Below are positions 50,762 to 57,866 of a DNA stretch of 64,000 nucleotides, one piece after another (position 1 is the first letter of the stretch; every line of letters begins with the position of its first letter). Origin of the DNA: Streptomyces sp. H27-H1 (lineage in GTDB: Bacteria; Actinomycetota; Actinomycetes; Streptomycetales; Streptomycetaceae); NCBI RefSeq assembly GCF_026627445.1, contig NZ_JAPNLJ010000004.1:186001-250000 (forward strand), read 5' to 3'. The translations under genes were made by a program, and so were the position numbers. Below the pieces are notes generated by a model that was not told where the DNA came from, ran no database searches, and saw only the letters and a program-made list of their open reading frames with translations.

Positions 50762-51184
50762 TCAGCCCAGCATCCGCCTGAGCAGGTCCCGTAGGACCGC
50801 GCGCTCGGCCGTGGAGAGACCGGCCAGCGGTTCCCGGGCGAAGTCCAGCGACTCGCGCAGCCGCTCGGCGGTCTGCAGGCCGTCCTCGGTGGGCGCGGCC
50901 AGCTTCACCCGGCGGTCGGCCGGGTCGGGGCGGCGCTCGACCAGCCCACGGGTCTCCAGCCGGTCCACGATGCCGGTGACGTTCGAGGGCTCGCACCGGA
51001 GCTTCAGCGCGATCTTGCGCATCGGCATCGGCTCCAGGGAGAGCAGGTTCAGTACCCGGGCCTGGGCGCCGGTGAGCTGGTGGCTGGAGGCCGCGTGCTC
51101 GTACTCCTGGTGGTAGCGGGCCACGACGTCGCCGATGAGCTCGACGACTTCGAGGGTCAGAGGATCTGCGCGACGACTGGGCAT
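50762..51184 (-). CDS. MarR-family transcriptional regulator
   Basis: The 140-residue regulator has the MarR winged helix: LTGAQARVLNLLSLEP, MRKIALKLRCEPSNVTGIVDRLETRGLVER and the wing DPADRRVKLAAPTEDG. It has a single Cys, in the recognition helix region (LKLRCEPSN), unlike OhrR, in which the reactive Cys is N-terminal. It is divergent from an oxidoreductase gene that is followed by ohr. It probably controls this set by sensing an electrophile or oxidant (inference). Confidence 0.88.
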   Translation of the reverse strand: MPSRRADPLTLEVVELIGDVVARYHQEYEHAASSHQLTGAQARVLNLLSLEPMPMRKIALKLRCEPSNVTGIVDRLETRGLVERRPDPADRRVKLAAPTEDGLQTAERLRESLDFAREPLAGLSTAERAVLRDLLRRMLG

Positions 51185-51194
51185 GGATCCAGGG

Positions 51195-51288
51195 TACCCA
51201 TTTACTTGACAACATGAAATATCCAGGCGCATGGTTGTTTCACGTCCTGAAGCATTTTGCACTTCTCCCACCCATCCAGGAGTGACGC
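51195..51288. promoter_or_regulatory. AT-rich divergent promoter of the MarR/reductase genes
   Basis: The segment is AT-rich for this genome and has a perfect -35-like TTGACA at 51206-51211. ACATGAAATATCC and GTTTCACGTCC give inverted TGAAA/TTTCA pairs about 25 bp apart. A ribosome site CAGGAG precedes ATG 51289. The regulator's operator is probably here. Confidence 0.45.
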
Positions 51289-52311
51289 ATGTCCAAGATC
51301 CCCGCCGTCAGCCGTGAGTGGCACCTCGTCCGCCGCCCGCAGGGCTGGCCCGTCGCCGAGGACTTCGCCCTGCGCGAGGTCCCCGTGAACGCCGAGCCCG
51401 CCGCCGGCCGGATTCTGGTGCGCAACCTCCACATGTCCGTGGACCCCTACATGCGCGGCCGGATGAACGACGTGAAGTCCTACATCCCGCCCTTCCAGCT
51501 CGACAAGCCCATGGACGGCGGTGCGGTCGGCGAGGTCGTGGCCTCGGCCGACGAGCGCTTCGCGGTCGGCGACCACGTGCTGCACGGCCTGGGCTGGCGC
51601 GAGTACGCGGAGCTGGACGCCAAGCACGCCACCCCGGTGGACGCCTCGCTCGCCCCCCTCTCCGCCTACCTCGGCGTCCTCGGCATGCCGGGCCTGACCG
51701 CCTACGCCGGGCTCTTCGAGGTCGCCTCCTTCAAGGAGGGCGACTCCGTCTTCGTCTCCGGCGCCGCCGGCGCGGTCGGCAGCCTCGTCGGCCAGTTCGC
51801 GAAGATCAAGGGCGCCTCCCGGGTGATCGGCTCCGCCGGCTCCGACGAGAAGGTGACTCTCCTCACGGAGAAGTACGGTTTCGACACCGCCTTCAACTAC
51901 AAGAACGGCCCCGTCGGCCAGCAGCTGAAGGAGGCCGCGCCCGAGGGCATCGACGTCTACTTCGACAACGTCGGCGGGGACCACCTCGAGGCGGCCATCT
52001 CCTCCCTGAACGTCCACGGCCGGGCCACCCTGTGCGGGGCGATCGCCCAGTACAACGCCACCGAGCCCGTGCCCGGCCCGCGCAACCTGGCCCTCGTCAT
52101 CGGCAAGCGGCTGCGCCTGCAGGGCGTGCTGGTCGGCGACCACGCGGGACTCCAGCCGCAGTTCGTCCAGGACGTGGCCGGCTGGCTGCGCTCCGGGCAG
52201 CTCGTCGCCGACGAGACGGTCGTGCGGGGAGTGGAGAACGCCACCGACGCCTTCCTCGGAATGCTCCGCGGCGAGAACACCGGAAAGATGATCGTTTCTT
52301 TCACCGGTTAG
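51289..52311 (+). CDS. NADP-dependent MDR-family oxidoreductase (curcumin/alkenal reductase-like)
   Basis: The 340-residue zinc-independent MDR protein has RNLHMSVDPYMRGRMND (family start), GDHVLHGLGWREYA, LGMPGLTAYAGLFEV and VFVSGAAGAVGSLVGQFAKIKGASRVIGSAGS (NADPH fold), then DVYFDNVGGDHLEAAI. Such enzymes reduce the double bond of reactive alkenals. It is followed 67 bp later by ohr on the same strand, so it may be part of an electrophile/peroxide detoxification group. Confidence 0.9.
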   Translation: MSKIPAVSREWHLVRRPQGWPVAEDFALREVPVNAEPAAGRILVRNLHMSVDPYMRGRMNDVKSYIPPFQLDKPMDGGAVGEVVASADERFAVGDHVLHGLGWREYAELDAKHATPVDASLAPLSAYLGVLGMPGLTAYAGLFEVASFKEGDSVFVSGAAGAVGSLVGQFAKIKGASRVIGSAGSDEKVTLLTEKYGFDTAFNYKNGPVGQQLKEAAPEGIDVYFDNVGGDHLEAAISSLNVHGRATLCGAIAQYNATEPVPGPRNLALVIGKRLRLQGVLVGDHAGLQPQFVQDVAGWLRSGQLVADETVVRGVENATDAFLGMLRGENTGKMIVSFTG

Positions 52312-52378
52312 GCTCACTGCTACACCGCCGGGGCGCGTGGGCGCGAGTCCCGGCGATTTACCAGGAGGATTTCCTTAC

Positions 52379-52801
52379 ATGTCCATCCAGCAGTCCGACG
52401 TCGCGTACACCGCTGTTGCCACCGCCGAGAACGGCCGTGACGGTCGCGTCGCCACCAACGACGGTCGCCTCGACGTCGTCGTGAACCCGCCGAAGGAGCT
52501 CGGTGGCAGCGGCGAGGGCACCAACCCCGAGCAGCTGTTCGCCGCCGGCTACAGCGCCTGCTTCCAGGGTGCGCTCGGTGTCGTCGCCCGCAACGAGAAC
52601 GCCGACATCTCCGGCTCCATCGTCACCGCCGAGGTCGGCATCGGCAAGAACGACGACGGCTTCGGCATCATCGTCAAGATCTCGGCCTCCATCCCGAACG
52701 TGGACGTCGCCACCGCCAAGGACCTCATCGAGAAGGCCCACCAGGTCTGCCCGTACTCCAAGGCGACCCGCGGCAACATCACCGTCGAGCTCGCGGTCTG
52801 A
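52379..52801 (+). CDS. ohr: Organic hydroperoxide resistance protein
   Basis: The 140-residue Ohr peroxidase has both redox cysteines in context: AAGYSACFQGALGVVA and KAHQVCPYSKATRGN. It reduces lipid and other organic hydroperoxides using dihydrolipoyl donors. AGGAGG lies 7 bases before the ATG. A strong hairpin ends the transcript at 52836-52871. It probably forms a stress group with the reductase and MarR genes. Confidence 0.95.
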   Translation: MSIQQSDVAYTAVATAENGRDGRVATNDGRLDVVVNPPKELGGSGEGTNPEQLFAAGYSACFQGALGVVARNENADISGSIVTAEVGIGKNDDGFGIIVKISASIPNVDVATAKDLIEKAHQVCPYSKATRGNITVELAV

Positions 52802-52835
52802 TCCGGACCCCGCTCGACTGGTTCGTCCGGTCCGT

Positions 52836-52871
52836 CGAAGGCCGCACCCCGGCACCGGGGTGCGGCCTTCG
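52836..52871 (+). terminator. 15-bp hairpin after ohr
   Basis: Bases 52836-52850 pair perfectly with 52857-52871 around a 6-nt loop. It begins 35 bp after the ohr stop. Confidence 0.8.
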
Positions 52872-52905
52872 TCATGCCCGGCGTCCCGGGCCCGGGAGCC
52901 CCGCC

Positions 52906-52911
52906 TAAACT
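52906..52911 (+). promoter_or_regulatory. Leaderless-type -10 box (TAAACT) for the EI24 gene
   Basis: TAAACT occupies -12 to -7 relative to ATG 52918, with no ribosome site. It fits a leaderless transcript. Confidence 0.5.
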
Positions 52912-52917
52912 GGAACC

Positions 52918-53802
52918 ATGCGTGATCTTGCGGGGGGATTCGGCTATCTGCTGGCCGGACAGCGATGGGTACTGCGGCACGGACGGTGGCTGGGGTTCGG
53001 GCTGCTGCCCGGGCTCGTCTCCCTGGTGCTGTACGCCGGCGCGCTCATCGGCCTCGGCTTCGGCGCCGACGACCTGACCGCCTGGGCGACCCCCTTCGCC
53101 GACGGCTGGTCCTCCCCGTGGCTCGGGCTCTTCCGGGGCTTCCTGACCGCCCTGGTCTTCTGCCTCGGACTCTTCCTCGCGGTGATCACCTTCACCGCCG
53201 TGACGCTGCTCGTGGGCCAGCCCTTCTACGAGTCCCTCTCGGAGCAGGTCGACCGCACCGAGGGCGGCGAAGTCCCGGAGTCGGGGCTCACGCTCCCGCA
53301 GGAGCTGTGGATCTCCGCCCGGGACAGCCTGCGGATCCTCGGCCGGGTCCTGCTCTTCGGGATCCTGCTCTTCGGGCTCGGCTTCGTCCCGGTCATCGGG
53401 CAGACCGTGGTCCCGGTCGTCGGCTTCTGCGTCTCCGGCTTCTTCATCGCCCAGGAGCTCACCTCCGTCGCCCTGATGCGCCGCCGGGTGCAGCTCACCG
53501 AGCAGCTCGCGCTGCTGCGAGGCCGGCGGATGCTGGCCCTCGGCTTCGGGGTACCGCTCGTGCTGGCCTTCCTGGTGCCGTTCGTCGCCGTGTTCCTGAT
53601 GCCGGGCGCGGTGGCCGGGGCGACGCTCATGGTCCGGGACCTGGTGGGCGAGGACACGGAGCAGGAGCAGGGGCGGGAACCGGGGCAGGAGCCGGGGGAG
53701 CCGAGGACCGGCCGGCCCGGACATGGCGGCCGGGGCGAAGGCGGCGCCGGGAGCTCGGGCAAGGCCCCGGCCGGCAGTTTCGGCCCACCGCCCACGTACT
53801 AG
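52918..53802 (+). CDS. EI24/CysZ-like membrane protein
   Basis: The 294-residue protein has about five membrane segments (28-50, 78-100, 140-162, 165-185 and 208-230), with GFGYLLAGQRWVLRH at the start and GQPFYESLSEQVDR in the first loop, which are typical of bacterial EI24 proteins related to CysZ. A sulfate-related or unknown transport role is possible. The C-terminal 65 residues are a Gly/Glu/Pro-rich disordered tail. Leaderless-type start. Confidence 0.85.
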   Translation: MRDLAGGFGYLLAGQRWVLRHGRWLGFGLLPGLVSLVLYAGALIGLGFGADDLTAWATPFADGWSSPWLGLFRGFLTALVFCLGLFLAVITFTAVTLLVGQPFYESLSEQVDRTEGGEVPESGLTLPQELWISARDSLRILGRVLLFGILLFGLGFVPVIGQTVVPVVGFCVSGFFIAQELTSVALMRRRVQLTEQLALLRGRRMLALGFGVPLVLAFLVPFVAVFLMPGAVAGATLMVRDLVGEDTEQEQGREPGQEPGEPRTGRPGHGGRGEGGAGSSGKAPAGSFGPPPTY

Positions 53803-53838
53803 GAGGGCTCGACTCCGCGGGGCTCGGACCCACCCGGT

Positions 53839-54726
53839 TCAGCGCTTCAGCAGGGTGATCGCCCCGGCGGTGTCCTCGCCTCCGTGGGACGCCGGGTCGG
53901 CCGTCAGCCGCTCCCGCATCAGGTCCAGGTACGGGCTGATCAGCTCCGTGCTGACCCCCTGCTCCGCGGCCGTCCGCAGCAGGGTGGCGCTCGCCGTGAC
54001 CTGCATGGCCAGGTTGGACTCGACGCCCGTGGTGAAGTCCCCCGAGACCAGCCGGTCGGCGGCGGCGCCCGCGAAGAAGCCCATCGCCCCCAGCCACTCG
54101 GCCAGCAGCGGAGCCAGGTCCTTCGGGGAGATGTCCTCGCCCTCGATCAGTGCGTAGGCGTGTGAGATCCCGGCGAAGAGTCCGGTCATCGCGCTCAGCA
54201 GGGCGACGTCGTGCAGGGCCGCGTGCCCGGGGTCCGTCCCGACGAAACGAACGGCCGCCGGGACCCCCAGAGTGCTGCGGTGCGCCTCGAAAAGGGCGGC
54301 GGAGCCACTGTAGAAGACGTACCCCCCGGCCTCCGGGACGCCGATCATCGAGGGGGTGGCCATGATCCCGCCGTCCAGGAAGCGGGCTCCGCGCTCCTCG
54401 GCCCACGTGGCCCGGGCGCGGCCGTCGGCGGGGGTGCCGGTGGTCAGGTCGACCAGGTCCTTGCCGGTGAGGTCCAGGCCCGCCAGGGCCGAGTCCACGC
54501 TGGAGTCGTCCAGCAGGCAGAGCACGACCAGGCCGTTCGCGGCCACTGCCTCGGCAGGGCTCGCGGCGACGACGGCGCCTTCGGCCACGAGGGCATAGGC
54601 CTTGGCGGGAGTGCGGTTCCAGACGGTGAGGGGGTGGCCCGCGGCGAGCCAGGTGCGGGCGAGGGCGGTGCCCATCGAGCCGAGTCCGAGGAGGGTGAGC
54701 GGGGTCTTCGTGCTGGTGTCGGTCAT
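53839..54726 (-). CDS. NAD(P)-dependent oxidoreductase (imine reductase/HIBADH-like)
   Basis: The 295-residue protein has a Rossmann N-terminus (TLLGLGSMGTALARTWLAAGH, VWNRTPAKA), VLCLLDDSSVDSAL and VDLTTGTPADGRA, and a helical C-terminal domain (ALHDVALLSAMTGLFAGISHAYAL). The layout matches imine reductases and 6-phosphogluconate-like dehydrogenases; the catalytic Lys of HIBADH is not evident. ATG 54726 is chosen from the motif position. It is divergent from an HxlR gene, a common regulator of such reductases. Confidence 0.85.
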   Translation of the reverse strand: MTDTSTKTPLTLLGLGSMGTALARTWLAAGHPLTVWNRTPAKAYALVAEGAVVAASPAEAVAANGLVVLCLLDDSSVDSALAGLDLTGKDLVDLTTGTPADGRARATWAEERGARFLDGGIMATPSMIGVPEAGGYVFYSGSAALFEAHRSTLGVPAAVRFVGTDPGHAALHDVALLSAMTGLFAGISHAYALIEGEDISPKDLAPLLAEWLGAMGFFAGAAADRLVSGDFTTGVESNLAMQVTASATLLRTAAEQGVSTELISPYLDLMRERLTADPASHGGEDTAGAITLLKR

Positions 54727-54823
54727 GCCGTTTAGCCTGGTGGCAGGCTGACACGTGCTCAAGTACGCACTTCGGAGTGGGTGGTTACCCCGAGGTGAGC
54801 GAACAGGTGGGGAGGGGTGTGCG

Positions 54824-55171
54824 ATGGCGGTGACAGGGCGGCCGGGCGCGGATCACTGCGGGATCGCCGCGGCGATGTCCGTGATCGACGGCAAATGGAA
54901 GGTCTCGGTCCTGTGGGAGCTGGAGCAGCGCCCGCGCCGCTTCGGCGAACTGCGACGACTGGTCCCGGGGGTCTCGGAGAAGGTGCTCGCGGCCCAACTG
55001 CGCGAGCTGGAAACGGACGGCATCGTCCACCGCGAGGTCTACGACGAGGTCCCGCCGCGCGTCGAGTACTCGCTGACCACGCTGGGCCAGGACCTGAACG
55101 AGGCCCTGGCCCCCCTCGGCGCGTGGGGCGGCAAGCACCTGCTCCCCGAGGGGCCGGGGCGCCCCGGCTGA
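54824..55171 (+). CDS. HxlR-family transcriptional regulator
   Basis: The 115-residue winged-helix protein has DHCGIAAAMSVIDGKWKVSVLWEL (typical Cys and GKWK), RRFGELRRLVPGVSEKVLAAQLREL (recognition helix) and a wing VPPRVEYSLTTLG. HxlR regulators sense aldehydes or thiol stress through the N-terminal Cys. The ATG follows GGGGAGGGG. The oxidoreductase gene in divergent orientation is the likely target; AAGTACGCACTT-like dyads lie between them. Confidence 0.88.
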   Translation: MAVTGRPGADHCGIAAAMSVIDGKWKVSVLWELEQRPRRFGELRRLVPGVSEKVLAAQLRELETDGIVHREVYDEVPPRVEYSLTTLGQDLNEALAPLGAWGGKHLLPEGPGRPG

Positions 55172-55198
55172 AGGCGCTGCGGACGTCCCCGCAGTACG

Positions 55199-55951
55199 TC
55201 ACTCCGGGCGGGTACGGCACTCCGGGCGGCGGAACAGCGCCGTCCAGAGAAACTCCTCGCCGAAGGAACCGGAGGACGCGGGCTCGTCGTTCATCCGGCG
55301 CAGCTCGACCTCGGTGAGGCCGGCGAAGACCCACCGCAGTGACTCCGGGGTGTAGGCGAGACCGCCTTCGAGGCGGGCCCGGCCGTAGAAGTCCGCATCG
55401 GGCAGCTCGGAGCCCATCGCGCCCGAGGCGAAGCAGGTGAGGGCGAAGCGGCCGCCGGGCGCCAGGAGCCGCTCCAGCAGGGCCAGGTAGCTGACCCTGC
55501 GGTGCGGCGGCAGGTGGTGGAAGCAGCCCGAGTCGTAGATCAGGTCGTACGGGCCCACGAGCTCGGCGCCGGCCGCGCCGAAGGCGTCCCCGTGGTGGAA
55601 GCGGACCCGGGCCCCCGCGGCCCGGGCGCGCTCCTCGGCCCAGGCCAGGGCCGTCGGGGAGAGGTCGACGGCGTCCACCTCGAAGCCCCGCGAGGCGAGG
55701 TGCAGGGCGTTGCGGCCGGGACCGCAGCCCAGGTCGAGGGCGCGGCCTCCCTCGGGGATCAGACCGCGGTCCAGGCAGGAGACGAGGTTCTCGTCGGGCT
55801 TCGCCGTGAAGAACGGGACCGGTCGGTCGCGGTCCGCGTAGAAGCCGTCCCACCAGGAGGAGCCGCCGGTCGTCCAGCGGTCGGCCTCCGGTGCGAAAAG
55901 GCTGTCCATGAGGGCGAGTACGTCGTCGACACTGCGTATGTTCCGGTCCAT
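55199..55951 (-). CDS. Class I SAM-dependent methyltransferase
   Basis: The 250-residue enzyme has ALDLGCGPGRNALHLASRGFEVDAVDLS (SAM-binding motifs I and II), FHHGDAF, YDSGCFHHLPPHRR and FALTCFASGAMGSEL. It resembles small methyltransferases of the thiopurine type, but the substrate is unknown. The start is ATG 55951. It is convergent with the HxlR gene. Confidence 0.88.
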   Translation of the reverse strand: MDRNIRSVDDVLALMDSLFAPEADRWTTGGSSWWDGFYADRDRPVPFFTAKPDENLVSCLDRGLIPEGGRALDLGCGPGRNALHLASRGFEVDAVDLSPTALAWAEERARAAGARVRFHHGDAFGAAGAELVGPYDLIYDSGCFHHLPPHRRVSYLALLERLLAPGGRFALTCFASGAMGSELPDADFYGRARLEGGLAYTPESLRWVFAGLTEVELRRMNDEPASSGSFGEEFLWTALFRRPECRTRPE

Positions 55952-56276
55952 CCGAACCCCTTTCGGCTGTCCCCGATTTTATCTCCGAACAGAGGAAAAG
56001 CCCAGGTCAGGGCGGGTGTTGAGGGTGGTTTCCGGGCCTTCTGGCGGCCTGTCCGGACCGGCCGGTCCCCGCCCCCGGCGGGTGGGGGAGCGGGGCGGCC
56101 ACGGGCCCCGCCCAGGGCCGCCGCGAGCCCTTTCACGGCCGATCAGGGCTCTGTTTCCGTACGGGTTCCGTAGCCGTAGCCGTAGCCGTAGCCGTAGCCG
56201 GGCACTTCCTGTGCTCCTGAGCCGCGACGCCGAGTCCGCCGGCCCGGGCCTGACGGACGTGTGCCCGGACGTCCCG
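55952..56276. other. Divergent-like spacer with a TAGCCG microsatellite
   Basis: This 325-bp spacer lies upstream of the methyltransferase gene and downstream of the nitrilase gene (both minus strand). It has an AT-rich start (55975-55985) near the methyltransferase promoter and a 5-unit TAGCCG array at 56171-56200. I see no gene. Confidence 0.5.
56171..56200. repeat. Five perfect TAGCCG tandem repeats
   Basis: Thirty bases consist of five exact TAGCCG copies, preceded by a partial CCG. It is a non-coding simple repeat that could vary in copy number between strains. Confidence 0.95.
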
Positions 56277-57038
56277 TCAGGCCCGGTTCCGCGCAGGGTT
56301 GTCCGCCGGCGCCTCGCCCATGGCCTCCGCCGCCACCTCCGCCACGGCGACCGACGGCGTGTGTGCGTCGGCCTCGGCCAGCAGGGTCCCGCCCGGAGCC
56401 CATACGGCCGCGCCCCCGCATCCGGTCCACGGCCCGGCGGGTCCGACGTGGTTGGCGAGGACCACGTACATCCCGTGGTCCCGGGCGGTCCCCGGGTGGA
56501 TCGCCGCCCGCTCGCCGACGCCGTCACCCGTGCCGTAGAGGGAGCTCGCCAGGTGGACCCGGCAGCCGGCCGCGGCGCCCGTGCCGGGCACGTCCGCGAA
56601 GTGGTTGTCGTAGCAGATCCCCAGCGAGAAGCGGATCCCGCCGAGTTCGAAGCGGCCGGGTGCCGTCCCCGCCGCGAAGACCTCCTGCTCGTGCCGGTAG
56701 AGGTGCTGCTTGGCGTACGTGGTCACGTGTGCGCCGTCCGCGTCGTGGACCAGGGTCGCGATGACGGGCCGGGGGCCGTCCGCGCGCAGCGCGACGTTGA
56801 CGGCGGTGGCGATCCCGGTGGAGCGGACGGGGTCCAGCCGGGGATCCTCGGCGTCGGCCAGCCAGAGTCCGGGGTCGGCGGCTATCGCGGACAGCTCGTA
56901 GCCGGTCAGCACGAGCTCCGGGAACACCACCAGCCCGGCGCCCTCCTCCCGGGCCCGCACGGCGAGGGCGGCCGCCCGTACGGCATTGGCGGACACGTCG
57001 GCGGGGGCGCAGCTCAACTGCGCGGCGGCGATCTTCAC
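56277..57038 (-). CDS. Carbon-nitrogen hydrolase (nitrilase superfamily)
   Basis: The 253-residue protein has the Glu-Lys-Cys triad: VVFPELVLTGYELS (Glu), TYAKQHLYRHEQEVF (Lys) and SLGICYDNHFADVP (Cys). These enzymes hydrolyse amides or nitriles. GTG 57038 matches the family start (VKIAAAQLSCAPADV), and no better ribosome site is seen. A TetR gene lies upstream on the same strand; no shared operon is evident. Confidence 0.87.
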   Translation of the reverse strand: MKIAAAQLSCAPADVSANAVRAAALAVRAREEGAGLVVFPELVLTGYELSAIAADPGLWLADAEDPRLDPVRSTGIATAVNVALRADGPRPVIATLVHDADGAHVTTYAKQHLYRHEQEVFAAGTAPGRFELGGIRFSLGICYDNHFADVPGTGAAAGCRVHLASSLYGTGDGVGERAAIHPGTARDHGMYVVLANHVGPAGPWTGCGGAAVWAPGGTLLAEADAHTPSVAVAEVAAEAMGEAPADNPARNRA

Positions 57039-57128
57039 GAGGTTCAGCCTGCCAGCCCGCCGGCCGCCCGGACCAGGCCGTCCGCAACAGGCCGTCCGCA
57101 ACAGGTATCCGGACCCGGCCTCGGGCGG

Positions 57129-57719
57129 TCAGGCGGTCAGGCCCGGGCCCCGGGCCCCCTGGATCAGGTCGAGGAAGGTACGGAAGGCGCCGGGCATGTC
57201 CACGGATTCCGGGGCGAGCAGCCACTGGTACTGGAGGCCGTCCATCACGGCGGCCAGCAGCGGGGCCGCCTGCTCGGGGGTGAGGCCCGAGGGGAGCCGG
57301 TCTCCGAACTCGGCGCGCAGGACCTCCGCCATCGAGCCGCGCACCTGCGCGTACCGCTCGGCGAAGAACTCCCGAGCCGGGTGGCCGTCGGTGACGCTCT
57401 CGCCGAGCAGCGCCGAGAAGGTCTGGACGATGCCCGGGCGCATGGCGTTGTACTCCACCAGGGAGGCCAGCAGGTCCGGACGCCAGGCGTCGGCCATCGC
57501 CCGGGCGCCGCCGCCGGTGTCCCAGCGGTCGCGCTCCTCCAGGACCGCGACCAGCAGCGCCTCCTTGGTCGGGAAGTAGTGCAGCAGTCCCTGCTGGGTC
57601 AGGCCCACGCGCTCCGCGACCGTGCTCAGGGCGGCGCCCCGGTAGCCGCGCTCGGCGATCACCTTGAGGGCCGCGCGGACGATCTCCACGCGCCGTTCCT
57701 CACTTCTCGTCCTGACCAT
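57129..57719 (-). CDS. TetR-family regulator of the beta-glucosidase region
   Basis: The 196-residue regulator has EIVRAALKVIAERGYRGAALSTVAERVGLTQQGLLHYFPTKEALL, a typical TetR DNA-binding domain, and a helical ligand domain. It is divergent from a GH3 beta-glucosidase gene (147 bp gap), the usual arrangement for sugar-responsive TetR regulators of such enzymes in actinobacteria. ATG 57719 follows GGGGCGGGG. Confidence 0.9.
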   Translation of the reverse strand: MVRTRSEERRVEIVRAALKVIAERGYRGAALSTVAERVGLTQQGLLHYFPTKEALLVAVLEERDRWDTGGGARAMADAWRPDLLASLVEYNAMRPGIVQTFSALLGESVTDGHPAREFFAERYAQVRGSMAEVLRAEFGDRLPSGLTPEQAAPLLAAVMDGLQYQWLLAPESVDMPGAFRTFLDLIQGARGPGLTA

Positions 57720-57866
57720 CGCCCCGCCCCTTCCGTTCCGCACCTGCAAGCAGGACCGTACGGCATTGAAATGTCACGAACGGATCACAAACCCTACCGC
57801 TCTACAGGCAACGGGTCCACCATGGGGTCACGCACCGCACCGCGTACCCGCACCCAACGAGGAGGC

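Noticed and set aside
55908..57866. Upstream extension of the beta-glucosidase frame by about 650 codons
   Set aside because: It runs antisense through the nitrilase and TetR genes; the real start has GAGGAGG at 57860-57866.
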